Notes: generated by a model from the sequence alone, not told the origin. Positions 23,281 through 34,713 are shown, counted from the stretch's first letter. The stretch is DNA of 64,000 nucleotides from Rehmannia glutinosa (GCA_016081115.2 CM071935.1:53616680-53680679), one strand, 5' to 3'. A program made the numbers and translations.

Positions 23281-24640
23281 TGATTGCGGGTTCAATGAAC
23301 GAGTGCCAAGGAACCTGGTACATGGATAGTGGTTGTTCCAGACATATGACTGGAAACAAGACAAACCTGTCAAGATTCAAGGAGATTAGAGGTGAAAAAG
23401 TCATATTTGGAGGAAATGAAGCTCCAGGGGAAATCAAAGGCACATGATCTATCAAGAAGAATGGATTGGAAATCACCGATGTTGCTTATGTTGAAGGCCT
23501 CAACTTTAACTCATTAAGCATCGACCAACTCGTGATAAAGGCTACAATGTTGGATTCAACATGGGAGTGTGCCGATCAAAGATCTTGAATCAAATGAAAT
23601 AGTCTTTGCAAGGATCAAGCTAGAAGAATATGTATGTGGTAGATTGGTCTCTTCACTACACCAAGCGCTTGTCTCGCTGCAAAAAGAGCACAACAAATCA
23701 AGTTGGGTACAATGGCGTAAGAAAATTCGAGTCATCTGAATTTCAAGACAATCAATAAACTTGTAAGAAGTCAACTTGTAGAAAGATTGCCAAACTCAGT
23801 GTACAAGAAAGAAAATGTATGTGATGCATGCCAGATGGGAAAGCAAATAAAATTTTCATTCAAGGATAAGCCAAGTCCTTCTTCAACAAGGATATTACAT
23901 CTATTGCATATGGATTTATTTGGTCCAATTGAGCCAGCCAGCATAAGTAGAAAGAAATACACCCTAGTGGTGGTAGATGACTACTCAAGATATACATGGA
24001 CAATCTTCATGTGTAAAAAGAAGGAAACTTTGTAGAAGTTACCTCAGCTGATGAAAAGAGTTCAAAATGAAAAGAGCCAAACCATTATAAAGATAAGATC
24101 TGACAGAGGAACTGAATTTGTCAATGGGATAATAACTCTGTATTGTGCTGAAAATGGGATTGCTCATGAGTTATCAGCTGCAAGAACTCCACAGCAGAAT
24201 GGAGTGGTTGAAAGAAGGAACAAAACTCTCAAGGAAGCTGCAAGGACCATGTTAGCTGAAGCTGGATTGCCTAAGAGATTTTGGGCTGAAGCCATTAACA
24301 CAGCATGCTATACTCAAAATAGATGCATGATCAACAGGCAATTGACCAAGACTCCCTATGAGATTTGGACAGGGAGAAAGACAAATGTTGGATATTTCAG
24401 AATATTTGGATGTAAATGTTTCATCCATAACAATGGCAAAGATAATTTGAAGGCTTTTGATGCTAAAGCTGATGAAGGTATCTTTTTGGGATACTCAGCT
24501 AAGAGCAAAGCCTATAGAGTGCTGAACAAGAGGACTAGGTTACAGAAGAGTCTATCCATGTGGTTTTTGATGAACCTAATGTAAATGGAGAAGACATTGA
24601 AGAGTTAGTTGATAAGTTGAATCAGCCAACAATAAAGAAG
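23281..24640 (+). pseudogene. Element A, protease and integrase (nearly complete, broken)
   Basis: WYMDSGCSRHMTG (from about 23315) is the protease active site; the part up to 23780 is damaged by indels. From 23787 the frame reads VCDACQMGK (zinc-binding Cys pair), HMDLFGPIEPAS (first Asp), IIKIRSDRGTEF (second Asp) and RTPQQNGVVERRN (Glu): the complete D,D,E triad of copia integrase. A TAG at 24033-24035 stands where B has CAG, and the C-terminal frame slips near 24538. The piece KTPYEIWTGRKTNVGYFRIF marks the integrase C-terminal region. If intact it would insert cDNA into the genome. Confidence 0.85.
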
Positions 24641-26447
24641 AGTCCTTATGTTGAAGCTGAAGTAAGAGCAAGCAACCTAGATGAAGATGAGATAGCTGAA
24701 TCTCAAAGACAGCTGGAAAGTCTACAGCTGAATAAAGATGAAAGAGCTGTGCAAGACAACTTAGCTGCGAGAGAGCTGAATCCAACAAACTTACTCCAAC
24801 CTGATGTGAGATGGTTGAGAGACCATCTACCAGAGTTAGTTATTGGAGATGTTAGAGATGGCATAAGAACCAGATCCAGAGCACAGCATGTAGCAATGTT
24901 CACTTGTTTTATTTCCCAAATAGAGCCTAAAGATGTGTCGCAAGCATTGGAAGACACACATTGATTCAAGCCATGCAAGAAGAGTTGAATCAGTTTCAAA
25001 CAAACAAAGTATGGGAATTGGTGCAGAGGCCAACCCATCAGAAAGTAATTGGCACAAATGGGTTTTCAGAAACAAGATGAATGAGGAAGGATCTGTTGTA
25101 AGAAACAAAGCAAGATTGGGAGCCAAAGGGTATTGCCAAGAAGTGGGTATAGATTTTGATGAAACCTTTGCTCCTGTTGCAAGATTGGAAGCAATAAGGA
25201 TGTTTCTTGCTTATGCTGCACATAAGAACTTCACTGTGTATCAAATGGATGTGAAGAGCGCTTTTCTAAATGGACTGTTAGAGGAAGAAGTCTATGTTGA
25301 ACAACCTCCAGGTTTTGAGCAGAAAACTATTGGAGATGAAGTCTATAATCTTAAGAAAGCATTATATGGATTGAAGCAAGCACCAAGAGCATGGTATGAT
25401 ACATTGTCTCAATTTCTAACTGACAATGGATTCACCAAAGGCAAAGTTGATAGAACACTCTTTAGAATTCAAGATGGAGAGAGTATGCTGCTTGTTCAAA
25501 TATATGTGTATGACATTATTTTTTGTTCCACAAATAAGGAGCTGTATGACAAGTTCTCAAGCCTCATGCAAGGTAAATTTGAGATGAGCATGATGTGAGA
25601 GCTGATTTTTTTCCTAGGACTTCAAGTCAAGCAAATGAAGGATGGAACCTTCATAAGTCAAACAAAATATACCAGAGATTTGATGAAGAAATTTGGTTTG
25701 GAAGAGAAGTCTTCTGTGAAAATTCCAATGAACACATCAGTCAAGATGGAAATGGATGCAGATGGCAAAGTTGTAGATCAAACCAGATATAAAGCTCTCA
25801 TTGGATCATTGCTCTATTTAACAGCCAGCAGGCCAGACATCACCTTTGCAGTAGTTGTCTGTGCAAGATTTCAATCTGCACCAAAGGAGAGCCACATGAC
25901 TGCAACTAAGAGAATCCTAAGATATTTGAAGGGATGCCAGGAAGTTGGCTTATGGTATCCAAAGGAATGTGGATTCAAACTAATTGGTTACTCAGACTCA
26001 GACTATGATGGATGTAGAGTTGACAGGAAAAGTACTTCAGATACGTGTCAAATGCTTGGAAATAGATTGGTTTCTTGGTTTAGTAAGAAACAAAATTCAA
26101 TTGCCACATCCACAGCTGAAGCAGAGTACATAGCTGCGGGCAGTTATTGTGCCGAAGTCTTATGGATGATACAATAGCCAAGAGATTATGATATTGAAGA
26201 AAAAGAGATTCCAATTATGTGTGATAACACTAGTGCAATTATAATCACTCAGAATCCTGTGTTGCATTCAAGAACAAAGCACATTGACGTTAGATATCAT
26301 TTCATAAGAGATCATGTTGAAAAGAAAGACATCGCCTTGGATTACATCTCAACTGATAAACAGTTAGCTGATATATTCACAAAGCCTCTATGTGAATCAA
26401 GATTTGAAGAGCTCAAGAATGAATTAGGGTTAAATGAGCTGAGTTGA
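24641..26447 (+). pseudogene. Element A, reverse transcriptase and RNase H (broken)
   Basis: After an acidic linker, RT runs 25060-25600: WVFRNKMNEEGSVVRNKARL, FDETFAPVARLEAIRMF, VYQMDVKSAFLNGLLEEEVY, ALYGLKQAPRAWYDTL. The catalytic box reads YVYD instead of YVDD (about 25503-25514), so one metal-binding Asp is lost. A TGA follows at 25596-25598. RNase H is well kept: GYSDSDYDGC, AEAEYIAA and CDNTSAI carry the acidic residues, ending LGLNELS at 26447; a TAG lies at 26175-26177. Length and order are normal for a copia pol. Confidence 0.85.
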
Positions 26448-26685
26448 AACTCGAGACTCAATCAAAGAGAGAAAAGAAGATGAGAAAATCAAAGAAGAGC
26501 AAGTTTCACACTTCAGCCAAGTGAAACAGCCTTATCGGGAAGTCAGCTATATCAAGTTAGCTGACAGCTGAGTTACTTCACAAGAAGAGAGAAGCAGAGT
26601 TAAGTTACATTAGATATAAGTTGAATATTATGAGCTAAGTGACAAAAACACAGTTATTTTAATTGAGCAGGAATGTTTTTAAGGT
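26448..26685 (+). other. Spacer between pol and the 3' ORF of A
   Basis: Non-coding, purine-rich at first, then AT-rich. No domain. Confidence 0.4.
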
Positions 26686-26991
26686 TGACGTCAGTGTAAT
26701 AATGACGGTCACAGTAAAAGCTGCACAGTAAGCCAAATGATTGGATATAAATGTTGATGCATTAAATGCGAGGAATTAAATGCAGTTTTGACGTTTTAAT
26801 CTTAGCCGTTGATTTTGATCAAAGATTTCAAAATGCAAAATGTGTCCTTTCACGACCTTTATATACCGAAATTTGCATTTCTCTCACTACGCGAACTGTT
26901 CATCTTCAAAGCAAGAAGCATTTTTCTCTCTGAAACCCTAAGTTCTCTCAAAGCAAGTTCATTTTTTTTCGTTCGGTAAAAATCTCTGAAA
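26686..26991 (+). promoter_or_regulatory. Putative internal promoter of A's 3' ORF
   Basis: TGACGTCA (26686-26693) and a second TGACG (26703-26707) form an as-1-like pair, 12 bases apart. TATATA lies at 26860-26865, then a CT-rich leader (TTTCTCTCACTACGCG) and the ATG at 26992, 132 bases after the TATA. The arrangement is repeated in B and largely in D. bZIP (TGA-type) factors bind TGACG pairs; use of this one is inferred only. Confidence 0.5.
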
Positions 26992-27815
26992 ATGGCACCA
27001 AAGTTTGATTATGTGAAGCTTTCGAAGCAAATCCACTCCGGTTCCTCAGTAGACTTCGATGGGATGGTTAAACAGGGTGTTGATGAAACCATGGTTCTGA
27101 AGATAGCTGAAATATTGGAGAAGTCCGGTCTAAAGGCTTTTCTGACGATGGAATACTCTCATACCTACCTTAAAGTGGTAGCGATGTTTTATGTGAATAC
27201 AAAAGTGTAGGACAACGAAATCAAATCTTTCGTCCACAGCAAGGTCATAAAACTCAGTGCAAAAGACCTTGCTGAGCACTGTTTGTTGCCCTCGGAGGGC
27301 TTGAAGGACATCTCGGACGCAGATGTCAACTTAGCTGCGGCTTGGAAGGAAGTTGCCAAGCACGAGGGTGCTGCGAAAGTGGTTTACACAGCCGATAAGA
27401 AGCTGCTAAAGGACGACTATCACAAGCTGATGGACGTCGTCTCCAAATGTGTTGACATGACATACAAGAAGGACGGGTCCTTTGGATGTTCTTTGGGCTA
27501 TGGCCTTGTGATTGGCCATCTCATGGAGGTGAAGGGCATTGCTCTTCGTCATGGCAAGCCCTTTCACGTGAACAAGAAGATGTTCAGGGCAAACCTTTCC
27601 GGTGCCCAGAAAAGAGCCCATGCCAAGAGAGCTGATACAAGTGAGAGGGAATCAACTGACCCTGAAGAATCTGCTGAGACCCCTCATCCGAAGAAGAAAG
27701 TTGCCCCTGCAGCCGAGTCACCTGCCTGAGCAGCCGAGACTCCTGCCCCTGCAACAGAGACTGAGTAAGAACCCTCACTCCCTTCTCAAGTCGCAAAGAA
27801 GAAGAGGACTGCCAA
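26992..27815 (+). pseudogene. Element A, giant 3' ORF, N-terminal part
   Basis: Starts MAPKFDYVKLSKQIHSGSSV. The first 72 codons are open, then a TAG (27208-27210) replaces the CAG seen in B (EVQDEG). The rest reads LAEHCLLPSEGLKDISDADV, TYKKDGSFGCSLGYGLVIGH and HGKPFHVNKKMFRANL, and the Lys/Pro-rich linker. A segment of about 45 codons present in B (SFNQLSKTKLIVMAAIMQGK and following) is missing here near 27460. The frame then meets the hAT insertion at 27816. The N-terminal domain resembles env-like or plant transposon protein domains of Sirevirus and Athila elements, from memory of the family only. Confidence 0.75.
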
Positions 27816-28697
27816 CAGGCCCGGCCTTGAAGGATGTCTAGGTGGGCATTGGCCAAGGTCCCCCGATTTTTGGGTGCCCCAAATTTATATATACAAGTTT
27901 ATATATATATATATATATATATCTAATATGTTATATTTGTAAATTTTTGTAGAAGAAAATATTAGTTGAGCCATCAAAAATTGATTATATTAAGGCTAAT
28001 ATAATATTAAATAAAAAATTGTTATAAAAATATTTCACCATCTATTAAGGGTCTTTTAGGATTAATTATTTTTATGTTGTAGTAGATATTACTATTTTAT
28101 CTTTAAATAGCATATCTGAATAATTGGAAGTTTTTGAAAATATTTTTCGTTTGTTGTTTAATCCTAAGAAGTTGTCTTCATTGGATGAGAATAAATTATA
28201 TATATGTTGTATTAATCTTCACGTTACCCTGAAACATAATAATAAATTTGATATTAATTTTGATGATTTATTTTTCTGAACTACGTGCTACAAATATATT
28301 CACCAACACAAACAAAGTCAACATTGACTTATTTGAGTTTTTTTAAAGGTTTCGATTGTTTTCCTAAAGTTTCTACTGTGTTAACTATAAAGGTTATTGT
28401 AGTACCAGCAAAATAAGTTTTTCAAAAATTAAAATTGATAAAATCATATTTGCGTACTACGTCCCAAAAAAAGATAATGTGGGTTAGCAATTTTATGCAT
28501 TGAAAATGAGATGTTGGAAAACTTATTTTGAAGACCTTATTGATGATTTGCTTGTCAAATTGCTTGAAGGTATGTTTATCAGTGTTGCACTATTTCAATA
28601 GTTTGAATAATGAAAAAAAAAGAATTATTTGTGTATTTCTATAAAAGGCCCCTTTTTCATTTTGCCATGGGCCCTGGGGAGGTCAGGGCCGGCCCTG
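27816..28697 (+). mobile_element. hAT element 1, internally deleted, in A's 3' ORF
   Basis: 882 bases flanked by perfect 8-bp duplications ACTGCCAA (27808-27815 and 28698-28705); without the insert the ORF reads on as in B. The ends are imperfect inverted repeats: CAGGCCCGGCCTTGA on the left, TCAGGGCCGGCCCTG on the right. A short remnant near 28480-28525 reads LAILCIENEMLEN, matching the C-terminal part of plant TTF-type/ZMYM-like hAT transposases. The rest is AT-rich and non-coding, so it depended on a partner for movement. Confidence 0.85.
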
Positions 28698-31600
28698 ACT
28701 GCCAAGTCGAGGAAGGTAGCTCCCGCTAAGAAGAGTACCCAAGCCCCCACCACTGATGAATCTACCGAATCTGAACCAGAAGTCCCTCTGGTTCGTCCAA
28801 GAAAAAGAAGGTTGGTCAGGCATTCTGACCTTGAGAAGACGGCTGAGTCTGCTACTCAGCTGGAGAAGGAAGCCGAGACTGCTGGTAATCAAGAAGTGCA
28901 GTCTCCGGAAGTTATTGATGAATCTGTTAAGTCTGTTGATGATGACCAACAGATATCAGTCGAAGACCCAACTGTTAGGAAGACAGCTGAGGAGAAAGAA
29001 GCAGCTGAGACAACTGAACCTGTTGTTGAAAAAGTTGTCTCCCCGCCCACATCTGATGCTGCTGCTTCTGAGGAAGAGCAAGGTCTCTTACCTCCCATTC
29101 CGGAAACTGGAGGAAAATGTGAAGATGATGATGATGATGTAATCATGTATTCTCCAGTCTATCTAGATATTCAACGACGCTTGAGGGAATGGAGAGCATG
29201 GAAGCTAGATCACTCAAGGGCACAGTTCACTCGCCCTGAGTTTATTGAAGAAGAAGAAGAGCTTCTCCGATTCCTCTGCGTAAAGGATGTTCGATCTGCT
29301 CTTAATGAAGACAACTGCATGGATATCCTCCACATCTTGAAAGAAGAAGAACATGAGAGAGCTGCCGAGCAAGCCCGAGCTTTGGAGAAATCCAAGATGT
29401 GCCAATTTACAGGCTCTCACGAGCATACTCATACACATTTTGATGTGTTCTCAGAAAGTGATGAGGATATGGATCCTGCTGCTGCAGCTGAGAAGTTGGA
29501 GATGTAGCAAGCCTTGCAGGAGTCCAAAGCCATGCACGAGCAGCAGTTGTTAGAAGGTCCAGGAGAGTCTTCTCATACTCTTCTGCAAACTGATCCTCTG
29601 GGAGTGGCCCAGCACATTGCATTCGTCATTGCTGCAGCCACGTCCCCTGTGCACTCAGAGGATGGATCCAAGGGAAATGGCGATGAATCTGGGAAGTTAG
29701 GCATCCAAGCTGAGCCAACCCCTAAAGAAGACACACACCGCCTGAACAGCACTCAAATGGAAAAAGCCGTGTCTCTGGATCGAGTGACCCCACTATCGAT
29801 CACTCACCGGTGCGTGCGCCCGGCTCGGGGAAACTCTCTCCACCACAGCTGGGTTGAGAAAAAAAGTGAACATCAACAGAGTGACATTGACGAAGCTCGG
29901 ATAGTTGAGTGTGTCCCAGCTGAAGCGTCAACTGCTTTGAAGGCCAATGACGTTGTTATCACAGTCGAGGCACAGGATGGAGATGCCCCGAGAGTTACCA
30001 CTCTGGGCACAGAAAGTGCAATCCAAGGGTTTGAGACTCCTCTGGATGCTATCGTCCAAGACCCTAAGACAACTGAGTCAGTCGAAGGGAATGTAGAAGG
30101 CCATGCTGCAGTTGAGACTGCTAAGGGTATTGAAGGCCTTGGGGAGCTTGAGACTTCCCTAGGTAAGGACAAGGAAGCAGTTGTTGAGCACATACCTCTG
30201 GTCGAAGGTGCTGTAATAGATGAAGTTATTGGTGCCCTTCAGGACTCCCAAGAAAACGTTGATACATCCTTTATGGGATCCGAAGATGAAGCAGAGTTGA
30301 CACCAACTACAGAGGATGTTCACAAATCTCAGAGCCTAGTCAGTGAAAAGACGGCTCCTATGAGATTTAACTTCGATGATGAGCCAACTCCACAAGTCTC
30401 ATCATCATCCGATGACGCTGATGATACAACAGAGGACTAGGTAATTCATTTAGAAAAATCTACTAAGACCGAGGAAGCTGTTCAAACAGCTGAGGCTCAG
30501 TCAACTGGGCAAACCATCACCAATGCCCCACCGAACCGAAGTCATCTCGTGCGTAGTTCTCCACAGCAGCGATAACGACTCCACCAGGCTCGATCCACAG
30601 CTCCCACAGCTGTGACAACTGCCAATGAAGTTGTCGCAGCTGAGGCACATGAAGCTGAGTCATCGTAGGCACAAAATCAACAAGACATCCCATATGTGCG
30701 CGATGATGTCTTTCAAGACATGTTTCCCTTCACCAAGAACCTGCCTGAATTAAAAGAAGAGACGGCTGCTGAACAAAGGAGATACATTGTACGAGAAGAT
30801 CCTATCATTCCCACCGACACAATTGTTCCAGCAGACTTTAATTTCGATGCAGAATGGCCGACAGCTGAATCAGGCGAGACAGCTGAGATTCGTGAAGTCT
30901 TCAAGAAGAGAGGAGATTGAGCAGATAGAAAGACATCAGGCCTCTCTGGATTTACGTCTGGACAATCGTGATGCCACTCTCACATCTGATTTGAGAAGGA
31001 TCGTGGTGTGGATTAGGGAATGGACGCAACAGCAGACTGCGATGAGAATCGAGCAAGTGCACTATTTTAAAGACCTATATGGAAGAATGCTCATATGGAG
31101 TGCAGATAACTCCATGATCAGGCAAAGGATGAAGGAGTATATTGAAAGGTTAAACCAGTCTCACAAGACAGATATAGAGATGCTGCAACAATTTCACAAG
31201 AATAAAATTCTAAAACTCAAGAATGCCACGAATGGCAGATTCAGCATTCTCAAGGTTGAAATGAAGCTAGTCACAACCGAGTCGAAGGCAACTCGTTCAG
31301 AATTTTGGGCCGCATATGATACAGTAGACTCCAAGCACAACTCTACGATCAGCAGACTGGATTTTATCCTAAGCGGTATGTTCCCTGGGGTTCCTCTCTC
31401 TTTTGATGATGCCAAAAAGGGGGAAGATGAGCTCCTCAAGGGATTAAAAGAAGAGAAGTTGAAGAAAAATGCACCTGAGAAGAAAACCGCAGCTGAAAAG
31501 ACAGATGCAGTTGAGAGGCAAGGAAGTTCAAAGCAATTGTAATTGATGTATGCTGAGACCCCTCAGCAAGGACATGTTACTGCCTCCATTCTGAGCAAAC

Positions 31601-32337
31601 TCCCTGTGACCCTACCAATTGAGCACTCTGTTGTGTTAATGGCAGACAAAAGGAAGATTATTGAAGCGGGGTTTGAGGGTTTCTCTCAAAAGCAGGATAC
31701 TCGCGTTCACGAAATAATGAAACAATATGGTGGTCTTCCAGCTGGAAAGGATCAGGATGCGATACCTGATGATGGATCTGAGCCTAGATCGGTTGAAAAG
31801 TTCAAAACAATCGAATCAGAAGGCTACTTCCAAGGAATGGCTCTGGTTCAAGCCTGAGATTTGTATTGGGAGAAAGTTCTAGCACTATGTCAAGAAGCTG
31901 ATAAGCAGCAGTCATCCAGCAGTCACTCAGTTGGAAAGCAGAAGACTCTAGTGCAGTACACTCCAAAAGGTGGAAGAGCTGAGTCAGGAAGGGAAAAAAG
32001 TGGTGGTGGAAGAGGTTCTGTACCTCGACCAAAACCCAAGGACGTAGAATATGTAGATCCTGACAAGAAAGGCTTGATCTATTGGGCTGGATATGATGAT
32101 CTAGCCAATCGAGAAGTGGCAAGGAAGAACGCTGAGGTAGTAAGAAGACAAGAAGAAGATAATGAAAGGCAAACACGATAATGGACCGCAAGGAAGCAAA
32201 GAGATGATGCTTCCAAACGGGCCTATGAAAAGAAGAAAAGAAGGGAAGAAGAAGAGAAAAAGAGAAAGAGAGCTGATGTCGATGAGGAGTGCAGGAGAGC
32301 TGAAGAAGAAAGAGGAAGGAAGCAGCGAAGGCGTTGA
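28698..32337 (+). pseudogene. Element A, giant 3' ORF, remainder
   Basis: Continues KSRKVAPAKKSTQ and runs open to 29507 (acidic block EDDDDDVIMYSPVYLDIQ, EEEEELLRFL, SESDED). A TAG at 29505-29507 and others at 30438-30440 and 30666-30668 break it; A' keeps CAG at the last two. Then come a Glu/Ala/Thr-rich linker, (V)RDDVFQDMFPF (30692 onward), a coiled-coil stretch (30940-31300), FDDAKKGEDELLKG (31401-31442), KLPVTLPIEHSVV, a Gly/Arg patch, EYVDPDKKGLIYWAGYDDLA (32047-32106) and a Lys/Arg/Glu tail ending at TGA 32335-32337. With the hAT removed, A's ORF spans about 1,485 codons, the same as B's. Confidence 0.75.
31414..31427 (+). other. Internal polypurine tract-like copy within the 3' ORF
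   Basis: AAAAAGGGGGAAGA after GATGATGCC, nearly the same as the true tract at the LTR. Present at the same place in A' (6131-6144), B (minus, 11644-11657) and D (55469-55483). Confidence 0.6.
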
Positions 32338-32640
32338 AGTGTTGCTGCGAACCCCTTCGTGTATCACTATTGTAAATACATTCATGTAAGTCGTCTGTAA
32401 TATACTTAGTGAATTTCCTGTAATTTTTCACTCTGTATGTATTCTTGTATCTTAGCTTAGATATGTATATTGCTCTGATAAGGAATGCTCTAATACCAAA
32501 TGTAAACAGCTATGTAAAGGACAAGAATGTTATGATCAATAAAATGATCTATTTTAAGCATACAATCTTTGTTACTGCATTGTCTGTATGTATCTTTGTT
32601 GTTTATGTTTTGTTGAATGTCTTTAAGTTTTGGCATCATC
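32338..32640 (+). other. Non-coding 3' region between the 3' ORF and LTR2
   Basis: Matches 7037-7339. No coding potential seen. Confidence 0.5.
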
Positions 32641-32654
32641 AAAAAGGGGGAAAT
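32641..32654 (+). other. Polypurine tract before LTR2
   Basis: AAAAAGGGGGAAAT abutting the LTR; the LTR's own first bases are CGTTAG here instead of TGTTAG. Confidence 0.8.
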
Positions 32655-33970
32655 CGTTAGGAAATTTATTGAGTAGATTTTGATGATACCATGTAAAACT
32701 TAAACTAGAAAGTTGGCACCCCATTTTCCTTGTAATTTGTATTGTAATAAATAGGGCAAAGAAAGCTGAGTCAAGTCAGCTATGCCAAGGAATACAAGAA
32801 GTCAACTGCGGACTGGATTTAAGACTATGCTATGTGTCAGCGGAGTATGGCCAAGAAGGAAGTCAAGGACTCGACTGAAGGAGTGTCAGCTGAGGAACAA
32901 CTGTGAGAAGGGTCAGTCAAGTCAACTCAAGAAGCCAAGTCTCAAAGTTGAAGTGACAGTTGAGTCATCCAATGACTGGAAGCTGACTCAAGTCACCTAG
33001 GGTAAAGACAACAGTCTAGTCGAGACAACTGACTTAGATCCGTTGATTAAAGTCAAGAATATTACTCAATAGTAATATGTCAAAACTGTTAGGTCTAAAG
33101 TGTTAGTCCCATAATTGTGCAAAAGGAACAAACCAATGGGAAACACTGCACCTTGTGTCAGGCACCTGCTATGCTGCGAAGATATTTAATACGAGGAAAT
33201 GTCAACATCAAGGACTGCAACAAGACAAGCCAACGAACAAAAGTGACACTTGAAATTAGCCTATCTCTTCAACGGGCAAAATTTCAAATGTACACTATAA
33301 AAGGCTGAGGAAATTACTGAGAAAAGGTTACTTGAACCACGAACAAACAAGCATTATTCAAGCATTTAACCTGCAATATTCTCAAGTACATTCAAGCAAA
33401 TCCGCAAGCTTGAAACTTGAAGGAAATCGTTCCAACACAAGCTGTGAAGGAAAGACAACTTCAAATCTGTTGAAGATGAAACTTTTGAAGAATCAAAAGG
33501 GGTCTACTTTCCAAGGAGGATTGTAGGAAGGTTCAAGGTCGAACCAGAATCAAGTTTGTTGGAGGGCTTCGTGATCAAATCCAAGAACTTGAGAAGTGAG
33601 CTGAAGTAGCAAGGCAGCTGCCTTGTGAAGAAGCTGAGTCGCAAGAGAAGCCAACTGTGTGATCAAGGCTATCTCCAGACTATTCACCACTTTGTAAACT
33701 GATCTGTTACTTAGTGGATTCCTCCAGGAGTTGGAGAAGAGAGGATTAGAAGAATTACTCCATCTTCGGACCTCTATAAAAATATTTGTGTCATTTACTT
33801 TCAGCACATTTATCTTTCTGCATACTTACATTATATCTATTGTTAGTGTTACATTGCTATCCAATTGATTAATAACCAAGTGCTAAAAATCAAGTGTTTA
33901 AAACAAACCTAAAACAAATTAAAAGATGTTAAGTCTTCCGCTGATAAAACCAAACCAGCCAAGTTAACTT
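32655..33970 (+). repeat. LTR2 (3' LTR) of element A, first part
   Basis: Homologous to LTR1, without its internal deletion. It is interrupted after AACTT by element C and resumes at 41509. Confidence 0.9.
33296..33303 (+). promoter_or_regulatory. TATA box in LTR2
   Basis: TATAAAAG at the same relative place as in LTR1. Confidence 0.6.
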
Positions 33971-34279
33971 TGTTTGATAAATGGTTTTATCATGATTTTG
34001 ATGATTTTGTTTTTATACCAAAACAATGGTTTTAAAGGTTGTCCAAATACTCCTAAATGATTTAAAATGGTTTTAATATTTTCCGGAGTATTTCTTCAAG
34101 TTTTATTTTCGACAAAAATTGGACAACACATTTAATGATTTTGTATCAATGGGTTTTTACATCCAAACTACGTTTCTAAATGTTGTCCTAATACTCCCGA
34201 TTGGTCTAAAATGTTTTTACTATTTTTTCGGAGTATTTCTTGAAGTTTATTTTCAACACAAATTGGACAACTACTCTAT

Positions 34280-34560
34280 TTTGAGGTCAACCGGTCGCCG
34301 TATAGGGCAACCCGTACCTGAAAGTTGTGGAAAACAGAAAACTTCATGTTTGCAGAAAATGGTGACGTCGACCGGTCGACCTATAGGGCGACCGGTACCT
34401 GAAGGTTTGTTCAAAATTGCAAACTTCTCTGTATTGGTTTTTTGAAGAGGGCAACCGGTTGGACCCTAGGGCGAACGGTCACACTCCCCTCCGACCGGTC
34501 TCCCTGTGTAATTTTTGTGTAAAATTCATTTCAAACTTATCCCTGCGCGACCGGTCGCAC
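34280..34560 (+). repeat. ACCGGT-motif array in C's 5' LTR
   Basis: Imperfect units of about 35 bases built around ACCGGT and TATAGGGCGACC, for example CAACCGGTCGCCGTATAGGG and GACCGGTCGACCTATAGGGC, alternating with AT-rich spacers. Confidence 0.7.
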
Positions 34561-34713
34561 ACCCATTTTGACAGCAAACTATCCATTGAGTTTGCAGACA
34601 ACTTTTCCTTAAATTGTGGGATTGATTTCTAACAGCTATAATCTTGATTTTAATTGCAATTTTTTTGTAGATATCAGATTCCAAGAGGAGCCTATCAAGT
34701 ATCAATCATCTCC

